From Polynucleobacter sp. JS-JIR-II-50 (GTDB lineage Bacteria > Pseudomonadota > Gammaproteobacteria > Burkholderiales > Burkholderiaceae): a DNA stretch of 64,000 nucleotides. Shown here piece by piece: positions 44,263 to 54,000 of the stretch. The translations under genes and the position numbers were made by a program. Every line of letters begins with the position of its first letter. Positions within the stretch are counted from its first letter, which is position 1. Below the pieces are notes generated by a model. It was not told the origin of the DNA. It was given only the letters and a program-made list of their open reading frames with translations, and made no database searches. The stretch spans positions 1,261,948 to 1,325,947 of the forward strand of contig NZ_CP061307.1 of the NCBI RefSeq assembly GCF_018687895.1. The letters are read 5' to 3'.

Positions 44263-45048
44263 CTATTGTTTCACGGCATCAGCTACACAACGAAATCCGA
44301 TATAAACCACGGCAATATCACCAGGCTTTGATTCCACATCGCTCTCTTGCTGTCTATTAGGGCCATACCACCACGATGCTCCACGAGTGATGTAGCCGCC
44401 ATTGCGCTCAGTAGCAGTCCACTCCCAAACATTACCGCCCATATCAAACAAGCCATTGACGCCAGGCTTGGTTGAGCCAGTAATCACGTGCCCAGTTCCA
44501 CGGTTCAAAGCGCCAGCTGGTGCAAGACCTTTATAGTCACCGCATCCGCTAAGGCAATGAGAAGCCGAGGGATTTGCGCCACCTGGATAGGGATAACGCT
44601 GACCCTTTATGTATCCAACTGGAGGATTAGTTCTTTGTTCTAAGAATGCAGCGTTCGTCCATTCGGCATCTGTTGGCAAACGTTTACCGTAATAGCGACA
44701 AATAGATTCAGCTTCTTTTTGATTGAGATGCGTTGCTGGCTCAGCATCCTTTGCAGATATGCCATAGGGAGTTTTCCAAGTCCAGCCTGGCTTTTGAACA
44801 AAGCCAGCCTCATAAGATAAGCCGCCACCCTTCTGCTCTGCGGCACTCACAAAACCAGTGAGTAACGCGTACGTCTTCACGTCGGCAATATTCATCTCCG
44901 TTTGATCCCAAATCAAATTTCCAATTTGCACAGTGGGAATAGTTGAAGTGGGCGCGCTTTGACTTGGGGTTGATCCAAGCGCTATGAACAAAAACCCAAG
45001 GCTAATCGATGGAATTAAAAGAATTTTGGAGATATTAAATTTTTTCAT
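44263..45048 (-). CDS. Formylglycine-generating-enzyme-like (SUMF1) exported protein
   Basis: 261-residue protein starting MKKFNISK with a hydrophobic signal (to about residue 32). The rest is the SUMF1/FGE sulfatase-modifying fold, here without obvious sulfatase nearby. Family landmarks: KRLPTDAEWTNAAF, GLFDMGGNVWEWTA, RGASWWYG and YIGFRCV. The catalytic Cys pair of true FGE is not clearly present, so it may be a structural or binding member. The ATG at 45048 has GGGGGG upstream; the TTG at 45054 is rejected. Exported proteins of this family often act in cell-envelope processes. Confidence 0.82.
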   Translation of the reverse strand: MKKFNISKILLIPSISLGFLFIALGSTPSQSAPTSTIPTVQIGNLIWDQTEMNIADVKTYALLTGFVSAAEQKGGGLSYEAGFVQKPGWTWKTPYGISAKDAEPATHLNQKEAESICRYYGKRLPTDAEWTNAAFLEQRTNPPVGYIKGQRYPYPGGANPSASHCLSGCGDYKGLAPAGALNRGTGHVITGSTKPGVNGLFDMGGNVWEWTATERNGGYITRGASWWYGPNRQQESDVESKPGDIAVVYIGFRCVADAVKQ

Positions 45049-45075
45049 AAACAATCGCCCCCCAATACTTTGGGC

Positions 45076-46629
45076 TCATGAAATATCTTTAAAAACCGCC
45101 TGAACAACTTTCTCGCCAAAGATCTCAATAGCATTTCGACCTCTAGATTTAGCCTCATACATCGCCATATCGGCATTGTTCATTAAATCAGACTCATTTA
45201 ATCCGTGATCGGGATATAAGGCCACGCCAATACTCGCACTTGTACTCACAGAGATGCCATCGGCTGTTATCGGCACCATGAGGGTGGATCGAATTTTTTC
45301 AGCAACCATCAGGGCATTCTTCTCATCACCAACACCCGGCAGGAGCACAATAAATTCATCTCCGCCTAGACGAGCCACAGTATCGGAGTCTCGTAAACAG
45401 GTTCGTATTCTTTCGGCAACCTGCATCAGGACTGCATCCCCCACGAGATGGCCGTAGACATCATTAATCGTTTTAAGATTATCTAAATCAATAAAAAGAA
45501 GCGCCAATTTAGTTTGGTTACGCTTGCAATTCGCCAGGGAATAAGAAAGTCGGTCAGAGAATAAGGTTCTATTGGGCAGTCTGGTAAGAACATCATGATG
45601 CGCACGATATTGGTTCTCAGCATTACGCCGATAAGTCCTTAGCAGAAAATAGGTTCCAATAAATAAAATGATGATGCTCAAAATGGTAGCAATTAGACCG
45701 CCAGTCGCATTTTTATACCAGTTGGCTAAATACAAAGTCTCGGGGACTACGGCTCCGACAATGAATGGGTAACCAGTAACCTTTCTATAGGAAATCATGC
45801 GCTCGACTGGAGACGTATTTTGCCGAGTAAAGCCGGTCTTGGATGTAAAGATCACACCGTTACCGTCTGCTGCTGCGCCTAAAGATTGCTCAATCAAGCT
45901 ATTAGTATTGACACGACCTATTAGGTTTTCAACTAGTGGCCAACGAGTTAATAAGGTCTTGTCTTGGCGATACAGGGTTATCGCTGCACCATCGCCCAAA
46001 TTAGCACCCAACCTCTCGTACAGAGAGGAAAAGACCTCTACAGAGACGCCCACCAAAATGATGCCCAAAAACTCATCATGCGCTCCATTGACGCGCCTGG
46101 CTAAATAAAAAACCCATTTACCGTTTCCCTTATTCTGGACGGGAGCACTATAGAAGGTCTCAAGATCATTGTGATTTTTCAAGTAGATAAAATAATCTCG
46201 ATCCGCCAGATTAATTTCAGGCGCTGGGTAAGAGCGAGAAAAATTAAGCACTTTACCGTCATTGGCCACAAAAGTAGTGACATCTAAAATGGAATTCGAT
46301 TTTGTCTTTTCCTTCAATAGTTCAAATTGATTTTTATTGGACGCGTACTTGCGATAGCTTTTCTCATCGTCAATTTTTTCCGCATAAACCACATCATCAA
46401 TGCTATTTAGAACCGTATTTGCTGCAAAAATAATTTGCGAAGTGTGCTCAGCCAATATTAATGTCAAGGTAGATAGCTGATCTGCACGATCATCTGTTGT
46501 GTTACGGCGTAGCAAATAACCAGAAATTAGCGCATTAATGACGAAGATGATCGCCAAAATAATGGAAGCGCCCAAAATAAGGCGAGAGTTACGTCGAACA
46601 TTAGAGCTGGGCTCAAAACTAATCGTCAT
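45076..46629 (-). CDS. Membrane diguanylate cyclase with periplasmic Cache domain
   Basis: 517-residue enzyme predicted to make c-di-GMP from two GTP. Transmembrane helices at about 18-40 and 308-330 flank a periplasmic dCache-like sensor (residues about 45-300; RSYPAPEINLADRDYF and GIILVGVSVEVF). The GGDEF domain begins around 340, with active site RLGGDEF and the inhibitory I-site RDSD five residues before it. The start overlaps the HD-GYP stop by four bases (ATGA), so synthesis and breakdown enzymes are expressed together. Possible input: small organic acids. Confidence 0.92.
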   Translation of the reverse strand: MTISFEPSSNVRRNSRLILGASIILAIIFVINALISGYLLRRNTTDDRADQLSTLTLILAEHTSQIIFAANTVLNSIDDVVYAEKIDDEKSYRKYASNKNQFELLKEKTKSNSILDVTTFVANDGKVLNFSRSYPAPEINLADRDYFIYLKNHNDLETFYSAPVQNKGNGKWVFYLARRVNGAHDEFLGIILVGVSVEVFSSLYERLGANLGDGAAITLYRQDKTLLTRWPLVENLIGRVNTNSLIEQSLGAAADGNGVIFTSKTGFTRQNTSPVERMISYRKVTGYPFIVGAVVPETLYLANWYKNATGGLIATILSIIILFIGTYFLLRTYRRNAENQYRAHHDVLTRLPNRTLFSDRLSYSLANCKRNQTKLALLFIDLDNLKTINDVYGHLVGDAVLMQVAERIRTCLRDSDTVARLGGDEFIVLLPGVGDEKNALMVAEKIRSTLMVPITADGISVSTSASIGVALYPDHGLNESDLMNNADMAMYEAKSRGRNAIEIFGEKVVQAVFKDIS

Positions 46630-48002
46630 TTAGAATCTCCATATAGCTTGGAGATTTTCAAGAAATTGTCTTTTTCCAGAATAAATGCTTCGACAATTTG
46701 CGGGTCAAAGCGAATTCCTTTTAGCCGAGTAATCTCCAAACAAGCCTCTTGATGGGACCACTGCTTTTTATAAACCCGCTCGTTGACTAAGGCATCGTAG
46801 GTGTCTGCCAATGACATTAATCGCGCTGCCAATGGAATTTCCTCGCCCTTTAGGCCCAGCGGATAACCCGTGCCATCCCAATTCTCATGATGGCCGCCAG
46901 CAATATTAATTGCGGCATCCAAGACATGGGTATTCTTTGCATCTTTGAGTTTGGCAGCACTGAGAACATCTTTACCCAAATTGGCATGGGTTTTCATCAC
47001 TACCCACTCATCTTCAGTCAGTGAGCCCGGCTTATGCAGGATGGTATCCGGAATACCTACCTTCCCAATATCGTGCAATGGGGCAGCTTTAACAATGTTT
47101 TCTATTGACTTAAGGGTTAACTCATCTGTATATGCTCCAATTGACCGCAGCCTTTCTGCCAAAGCACGCACATAGTTTTTAGTTCGCAGAATGTGATTAC
47201 CGGTTTCGTTATCTCGAACCATCGATAGCGCATTTAGGCTATTGAGCATTCCATCTTCAATGGCGTTCGAGCTCTTACGATATTCATGCCAGAGTTTTTC
47301 CATATAGTAATTAGTAATTAATATACAAATCGTGACAATTGAGAGTATTGCAGCTATGCGCATTGCAAAAGCCAGGCCACCCTCTTGATACAAGGTTCCA
47401 GGGTGAGTCATTTCTTCAAGCGATAAAAGCGAGCGAATGATGCGAGCTCCAAGCTGGAAAAACTCAACCCCAATCATTAATTTAATTTGATAAGCATTGT
47501 CTTTTTTTAATAGCTGACTTAAAGATACGATCTGCCAAATACAAAAGATACTGAGCACAACATTCATTAAATGAATGCGGTCTTGTGTTTCTCCAAAAAA
47601 GTGCAGATAGACGTAAATTAAGGAAGCGCTTACAAATAAGGCGAGAGCAACCAGCCTGCTCGACTTCATTGACACACCGTTCCAAACGCTGAACAGTAAA
47701 GAAATATTAGCGACGCCTGCAATCAGGAAGATATTGGCCAAGGCCAACACCATCTTGCCACCCCATGGGGCGGTCGCATAACCCAACATGGAGGCCGCTA
47801 AAAAGCTCAGGCCGATTGGCCAATAAATAATCCTAAATTGAGCGCGGTCGTCATCCGGGTTTGCTAAGAAACGGCCCATCAAGCCAACTAAGACGATGAA
47901 TATGGCAAAGTAAAAGGTTTGATTTGCTAACTGCATGAAATATCTAAATAAAATAGGCCAATTAAATGCCGGTAATACATAATGTACCCTATTAGTCAGC
48001 AT
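46626..48002 (-). CDS. Membrane HD-GYP c-di-GMP phosphodiesterase
   Basis: 458-residue protein with about seven N-terminal transmembrane helices (within residues 25-225) and a C-terminal HD-GYP domain (about 250-440). Catalytic motifs HDIGKVGIPD and HHENWDGTGYP are intact. An ATG at 48002 gives the longest form. An internal ATG at 47936 (MQLANQT) may be the true start: it would leave a 118-base divergent region for promoters shared with bcsZ, with TTGATT and TAATAG elements in it. No Shine-Dalgarno is clear for either. Confidence 0.88.
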   Translation of the reverse strand: MLTNRVHYVLPAFNWPILFRYFMQLANQTFYFAIFIVLVGLMGRFLANPDDDRAQFRIIYWPIGLSFLAASMLGYATAPWGGKMVLALANIFLIAGVANISLLFSVWNGVSMKSSRLVALALFVSASLIYVYLHFFGETQDRIHLMNVVLSIFCIWQIVSLSQLLKKDNAYQIKLMIGVEFFQLGARIIRSLLSLEEMTHPGTLYQEGGLAFAMRIAAILSIVTICILITNYYMEKLWHEYRKSSNAIEDGMLNSLNALSMVRDNETGNHILRTKNYVRALAERLRSIGAYTDELTLKSIENIVKAAPLHDIGKVGIPDTILHKPGSLTEDEWVVMKTHANLGKDVLSAAKLKDAKNTHVLDAAINIAGGHHENWDGTGYPLGLKGEEIPLAARLMSLADTYDALVNERVYKKQWSHQEACLEITRLKGIRFDPQIVEAFILEKDNFLKISKLYGDSK

Positions 48003-48054
48003 TACAAATCATAATCAATTGCCAGCCCATTGCTCACCTAACTTCAATCGCTCA

Positions 48055-49068
48055 ATGACTTGGCATACCCTTCTCCGGTTTTGGCTTTTGAGCATTGCCC
48101 TTGTGCTGCACTCTCCAGCAAATGCTGTTGGTGGCGAAAACTGGGCTCAATTTAAATCTGCATTTATTGAAAATGGCAGAGTGATCGATGTCGGCCAGAA
48201 CGGTATCAGCCACACCGAGGGTCAAGGGATGGCATTGCTACTTGCAGTACAAAATAATGACCCGGCCGCCTTTGCTCAAATCTGGACCTGGACACAACGT
48301 AATCTTCAAGTGCGTGACGATAAATTGTTTGCTTGGAGTTGGTCTCCAAGGGTGGGCATTAATGATCTGAACAATGCCAGCGATGGTGACTTGTTTATTG
48401 CCTGGGCTTTATCGCGAGCATATAAAAAATGGAACGAGCCTAGTTATTTGTTTGCAGCCATTCAGGTAAGTCAATCTATTAGAGCTAAGCTTGTACGTAA
48501 AACTAGCAAAGGAACAGTTTTACTTCCTGGAGCATTGGGCTTTGAAAAGCCAGAAGGATTGAAGCTTAACCTCTCCTACTGGGTCTTCCCGGCAATTAAC
48601 GATCTTGCCATGCTTGACCCAGCACCGGAATGGGAGGAGTTAAGAACAACGGGTTTGCAGCTCATTCAAGAAGCCCGCTTTGGTAAATGGCAATTACCAT
48701 CTGATTGGGTGACATTGGACGGCGAGGTTATTGCCCCAATAGATGGCGATCAATTTGGATACAACGCTGTTCGTATACCTCTTTACCTCATTTGGGGGGA
48801 GCAAGCCAGCCCCAACACAATTAAGCCCTTTCAAAAATTCTGGAGCTCTTTTGCTGGGAAACCGCTTTTACCGCCTTGGGTAAATGTGAATTCTGGTGAA
48901 ATAGCAACGTACAATGCATCTACAGGCTTTCATAGTGTTGCAGCAATAACACTTGCTTACCCCAATGTACATTCAACCCCCTTGCCCAGCTTTAATCCGT
49001 CCGAAGGCTATTACTCTTCCATGCTTTCTTTATTCACCCAAATAGCTTTAGAGGATGCCAAAAAGTAA
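48055..49068 (+). CDS. bcsZ: Family 8 endoglucanase BcsZ
   Basis: 337-residue periplasmic cellulase of glycoside hydrolase family 8, associated with cellulose synthesis. Signal peptide ends near SPANA (residue about 24). The catalytic acid is in ISHTEGQGMALL; a catalytic Asp lies in NNASDGDLFIAW; a WVFPAI segment and FGYNAVRIPLYL complete the (alpha/alpha)6 signature. ATG 48055 is chosen because it gives a proper signal. A TTG at 48019 would add 12 residues. The 3' end overlaps the start of bcsG, so the two genes form a plus-strand pair inside the cellulose locus. Confidence 0.9.
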   Translation: MTWHTLLRFWLLSIALVLHSPANAVGGENWAQFKSAFIENGRVIDVGQNGISHTEGQGMALLLAVQNNDPAAFAQIWTWTQRNLQVRDDKLFAWSWSPRVGINDLNNASDGDLFIAWALSRAYKKWNEPSYLFAAIQVSQSIRAKLVRKTSKGTVLLPGALGFEKPEGLKLNLSYWVFPAINDLAMLDPAPEWEELRTTGLQLIQEARFGKWQLPSDWVTLDGEVIAPIDGDQFGYNAVRIPLYLIWGEQASPNTIKPFQKFWSSFAGKPLLPPWVNVNSGEIATYNASTGFHSVAAITLAYPNVHSTPLPSFNPSEGYYSSMLSLFTQIALEDAKK

Positions 49069-50614
49069 TATGGGAATTTGGAGCTTTTATTTCATTATCA
49101 AAATAATCCTGTTCTATACAGGCTATATCCAGTTCCATTTTTTTGTTAATGCTGCTTTTGCGCTATTTCTGATTTTTTCCCATGTTAATCCGACCTTGCT
49201 ACGGATTCGTAAATGGATAGCACTGCCCATTGCCATTGTTATTCTGTATTTTGATAGTCCACTGCCACCTCTGCGCAATATCATTCCTAAAATTAGCCAG
49301 CTACTCGACTTTAGTTTTCAGTACTATCTTGAGCTCTTAACCAGAATTTTGGATTGGCGAGTTATAGCCATCTTGTTGGGACTCTATATTGTTTACTTCC
49401 TTCTTTCTAAGAAGATCAGAATGACAACAATAGCCACCCTGGCCATCTTTAGTACCTTGCTTCCACTGGGGGTGACTATGCCTTCCTTAGCCTACGATTC
49501 AGATGGTCAAGTCATTGGTCTGCCTAGCGATTTAGAACTCACCGAATCCCTTGACGGCTTCTTTATTGAAGAATCGTCTCGTACCGCCTTCAACCGCTCA
49601 CAAAAGGCTAGTGGAGCCCCATTTGATGTCCTGGTAATCAATGTCTGCTCCCTGGCTTGGGATGACCTGAAATATATCAAAGAAGATAACAATCCACTCT
49701 TCCAGCGCTTCCATTACTTATTTACCAACTTTAATTCAGCATCCTCCTATAGCGGACCTTCGATCATTCGCCTATTACGCAGCAGTCGCGGCCAGCAAGA
49801 CCAACGGGATTTATACAAACCGGCCATCGAAGATTCTCTGATATTTAGTAATCTCAATAAAACGGGCTATCAAGTACAGTTGGCTTTGAATCATGATGGT
49901 AAATACGGTGACCTCCTGAAGGAAATCCGTAATGAGGGCGGTATGTCTGCCCCGCTATTCGATAACACGAATGCCGCACCTTACTTGAGGGGTTTTGATG
50001 GCTCGCAAGTCTATGATGACTTCTCCGTGCTATCCAATTGGTGGGATGCCCGCATGAAGTCCCCAAATGAGCGAGTTGCACTCTTTTACAACACGATCTC
50101 TTTACATGACGGCAATCGTGCGCTGGATGGTGGCAAGCTAGAAAACAGCGTCGAAACCTACTCTCGCAGAGCACGTAAATTATTGAGTGATATTGATCGC
50201 TTTTATGCCAAGGTCAATAGCTCTGGCCGACAAGTGGTAATTATGTTCATCCCTGAGCATGGTGCAGCGATTCGCAGAAACAAAAATGAGATCGTGGGTA
50301 TGCGTGAAATCCCAAGCCCTAACGTGACGAATATTCCTGTGGGAATCATGTTTACTGGTAAAGCAGATGCGCCGGTCAAGACAAATATCATCGAACAGCC
50401 GACTAGCTACCTGGCTGCTTCCGACTTAATCTCTAAGTTTGTGGGTAAGGCACCTTTTGGCGCCAATACTCCAAGTCCAGAGATTTATCTAAAGAACCTG
50501 CCGAGTACACGCTTTGTGGCTGAGAATGAAGATTCAGTGATTATGAAGTTTGGAGCCTCGTACTATTTCCGCTCCAACGATATCAATTGGAATTTATTCG
50601 AAACCAATAACTAA
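49055..50614 (+). CDS. bcsG: Cellulose phosphoethanolamine transferase BcsG
   Basis: 519-residue inner-membrane protein with about four N-terminal helices (residues 8-142) and a periplasmic alkaline-phosphatase-type domain. It moves phosphoethanolamine from phosphatidylethanolamine to cellulose glucose units. Aligned with known BcsG catalysis, the zinc ligand and nucleophile residues are present: C198 (NVCSLAWDD), S233 (SYSGPSIIRLLR), H351 (SLHDGNR), E401 and H402 (FIPEHGAA). Start 49055 overlaps bcsZ by 14 bases; ATG 49070 is an alternative. The usual partners bcsE and bcsF are not seen. Its stop overlaps the converging TPR gene by four bases. Confidence 0.9.
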   Translation: MPKSNMGIWSFYFIIKIILFYTGYIQFHFFVNAAFALFLIFSHVNPTLLRIRKWIALPIAIVILYFDSPLPPLRNIIPKISQLLDFSFQYYLELLTRILDWRVIAILLGLYIVYFLLSKKIRMTTIATLAIFSTLLPLGVTMPSLAYDSDGQVIGLPSDLELTESLDGFFIEESSRTAFNRSQKASGAPFDVLVINVCSLAWDDLKYIKEDNNPLFQRFHYLFTNFNSASSYSGPSIIRLLRSSRGQQDQRDLYKPAIEDSLIFSNLNKTGYQVQLALNHDGKYGDLLKEIRNEGGMSAPLFDNTNAAPYLRGFDGSQVYDDFSVLSNWWDARMKSPNERVALFYNTISLHDGNRALDGGKLENSVETYSRRARKLLSDIDRFYAKVNSSGRQVVIMFIPEHGAAIRRNKNEIVGMREIPSPNVTNIPVGIMFTGKADAPVKTNIIEQPTSYLAASDLISKFVGKAPFGANTPSPEIYLKNLPSTRFVAENEDSVIMKFGASYYFRSNDINWNLFETNN

Positions 50615-50997
50615 GGCTTCGGCTTAGCTGTAGACTCCTGCCATAGCGCAGGAATATCTACCACTTTATCAGTGCTGACAGAATTGCCAAGTGCATCCAA
50701 GTAAACAACCTCGCCATTGATTTCAATCGGAGTCTTTTCTTGAGCAATCTTTCGAACCACTTCTAAGTTAGCCTTAATGTCAGGGCTATGCGGATTTAAG
50801 CGATACGCCCTCTCCAATAGGATGACTGCGGTAGAGATATCCTGCTCCTTCAACGCATACAGTGCACGTTCATTAAGCTCTCCGGGAAGATAGGGATCAA
50901 ACTCAGGGGCACCGCTCAAGGGCTGAGCGCTGAGCATTGAGCATGCGACCAAACCCATCACCAGAAGCAAGATAGAGGATGAGATAGGTTTGTTCAT
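50611..50997 (-). CDS. TPR-like small lipoprotein of the cellulose operon
   Basis: 128-residue protein with a signal and lipobox-like LVAC near residue 19, then a single tetratricopeptide-like pair (LNERALYALKEQDISTAVI, LERAYRLNPHSPDIKANLEVV). It is followed by a strand-rich tail. Probably a small outer- or inner-membrane lipoprotein that aids BcsC or polymer export. It is the last gene of the operon, 13 bases after bcsC, and converges with bcsG with overlapping stops. It is not assigned to a known Bcs subunit. Confidence 0.75.
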   Translation of the reverse strand: MNKPISSSILLLVMGLVACSMLSAQPLSGAPEFDPYLPGELNERALYALKEQDISTAVILLERAYRLNPHSPDIKANLEVVRKIAQEKTPIEINGEVVYLDALGNSVSTDKVVDIPALWQESTAKPKP

Positions 50998-51010
50998 TAT
51001 CTAAAATTTA

Positions 51011-54000
51011 TTAAAAGCGGGACGTCGGGATTACCGGCTGCGTTTGCAAAGGTACAGGGTTTGGCGCAGTACCATCAAGCGCAATCCGGACGTACAGCAC
51101 AAAACTATTTGGAGCATAGTAAGGCGAACGCTCTAACTTTAAGCGATTACCAACAAAGACGGATGGTGTGACTTGATACTCCCAAGCTGCCAAGAAAGAA
51201 TAGGCGCTACCAGGTCCAGAGCTTCCTGAATACGTGGCATTATTCGAGGCGGCTTGATATTCTGAATTGGTAGGAAAGTATGGTGCCGCATCAGTACGAG
51301 ACCAGTTGGTTGATACCGAGCCACCAACAACATAGGAGAAGCGCGCAAAACGTTGCGAGTAATTTAAAGGAAGGGTTACAGAGCGATAGCTTTGCGGACT
51401 ATAGTAACCACCCTGCCCATAAGTAAACTCTCCGGCATTTCTTTTAAAGCCCCAGAGCATGCCCGTGAGACCGCTAGAGAGCTGACGATCAGTTTCATTG
51501 ACGATACGCCAGTTCAGACCGGCCATAAATTGATTGTCACTATTGCTCTGCACATTGGTACCCGTCAGGCTGCGCGCGCGATAGTAGGTCCATCCGCCCA
51601 AGGTACCACCCTGATCTAGGCTCAAGCCAACCGTTCCGCCAGTAGCAACCATACCGCCCCAAACGGAACCAGTCACAGGATCACGAGTACCAGCATAAGA
51701 AAGTAAGGTACTGGTCATGGGACGGCGCGCTAATTCCAATGAGATACCAACAGGGCCCGCATCCAGTTTCTGCTTTACTCCACCAATCCAATTTTGGGTA
51801 AGGAAGCCTAATGGGGTTGTACCGATATCAGCCTTGAAGTTTTGCTTCTCATACCCAATATTCAGAGCAGTTCCTGATGCAGATTGGTTTGAAAATGTTG
51901 TTGGGCAATTAGTTTTACAAGCAGCCATCGAACCAAAAGTACTTACTTGATATGCATTGCCAGCATCGATGGTGCCTGCATTAATATTGACCTGATCTAC
52001 ACGGAATGTCATCCTTTCATCCGAACGCATTGGCATCTTCCACTCCAGCGGAATCTCTGTAGCACGGTAATAAGACTGTCCTGGGGTGCCATTGAGGGAT
52101 AAATAGTCGACCGCTGAATCAAGCCAATTAGTGCGCATGTCAATCATGTCAGCCATCTGTTTATATTGATATGCACTTCCTGATGGAACGGCTGATGGCT
52201 CCAGAATTGGTGGTTCAATCTGAAATACAGAAACTCCGGACGAGCTTGCTACTGGCTTGAGTGTAGACAGACTGTGGTAACTAGAGAGTGGCACTGGAGA
52301 TTGAACAAGGGCGCGTTGTTCAATATCGATCGCCTTATCCAGATACCCCTCTCTTCTTTGGATCTGACTATCCAAATACATCATCTTGTAATTATTGGGC
52401 TTCGCAGAAATCAGCGGCTGTAGCTTTTCTTTAGCCACTTGAATATCGCCAGACCGAATGAATTGACCAATCGCCCTAAGCTCTGCTGCCTCTTGAAGAT
52501 CAGCATAATCCTGCTTTTGACCTGGACTTAACTTTTGCCCTGAGACGAGTGCCATCTCTCTTTGGAATGCCTCTGGCTGGTCATTATTGAGGAGGTAATT
52601 GGCATAACGCAAATGCCATTCAACCGAAAGATTTGGAGTGCTTTGCTCTATCTTCTGAAAGAGCGCATTGGCTTGCTCTACTTTGCCTATTTTTCCCCAC
52701 ATCAGCGCAACCAGGGAAGAAAGGTCGGGATCGTTGGATACCTCATCCTCAAGCACGCTTAGCTGGGCGATAGCCATTTCATGATTTTCCTGGGCATTGA
52801 GTCTATTTATCTGAGTTAGCTGCAAATCAACCCAAACGCCTCTTTGGAAGCGCGTAATTTTAGGAGTACGTTCAGACGCTGGAATACGCTCCAAGATTTT
52901 GAGGGCTGGTTGATTTTGATCTAGACCAGATAAGTACAAAGCATAGGCATACAAACCTTCAATACTATTAGGGTGCGTTTTTAGAAAGGCATCAAATATT
53001 GCAATACCTTCTTTAGGGCGGTGCAGCTTTGCATATAAGCGCGCCAAATCTAAGCGCAGCCAAATCTCATCCTTATCGAGTGCTATTGCCTGTTTCAAAA
53101 GAACAATGGCTTTTTGGATGTCGCCCGCTTGGAGTGCCTGGCGAATATCAAAATCGAGTCGTATCTGAGTCAATTTCAGCTTATCGCTTGGTGATAGCTG
53201 GGCTTTGGCAAGCTGCTGCAATACCGGACCTAGCTCATCATCACGCTGTAAGCGATTGAGAACATTGGCATACGTTAAGCGGAGAGATATTGCATCAGAA
53301 GAGGGTTTGGCCAGCGCGCTGCGCATCAGGCTTAAAGCTTCCTCAGTTTTATCTGCACTTAATAAAAATAGAACATTCGCATTGGTCATCTCAGGATCAT
53401 TGGGAGCAAGTCTCAAGCCCTCTTTAATTACAGCCAAACCCTTGTCGACCGAGCCCAGACCCTCATAAACTCCAGCCAGCTGAAAGCGCAACCAAGGATT
53501 GAGTGGATCAAGCTTTAATGCGCTCTGAAGATAGGGAATAGCGGCCTCACCCTGCCCTTTATTTACTAAATCATCTGCCTGTGAACTCAAAATCTTGATA
53601 CGCAAATAATCATATCCCTTACCAGCAGGGCTATTTGCAGGTGCCTGCGCATTAATTAATGCCAGAGCATCATCTCGCCTACCAGTATTAATTAATAGCT
53701 GAACTAATCCCCGTAATGCAATGCCGTTATCAGATTCAATGGCCAAAGCTTCTCGGAATTGCTTTTCGGCTTCTTTGTTATTTCCTCGCTCAGCTTCAAT
53801 AGTGCCCAAAACAGCAATCCCCTCTGCACCCTGCGGCTCCAACTGAATAGCTGCGCGGATTTTCTCCATCGCTAAGGGATAGTTCTTTTTATCTCTTGCG
53901 TCCTCGGCCTGATGAATTTGACCCCAATATTGACTTGTGGATATGAGACTCTTCCACTTGCCACTGTTTTCAGGATTGAGCGCTAAGGCTTTCTGATAGT

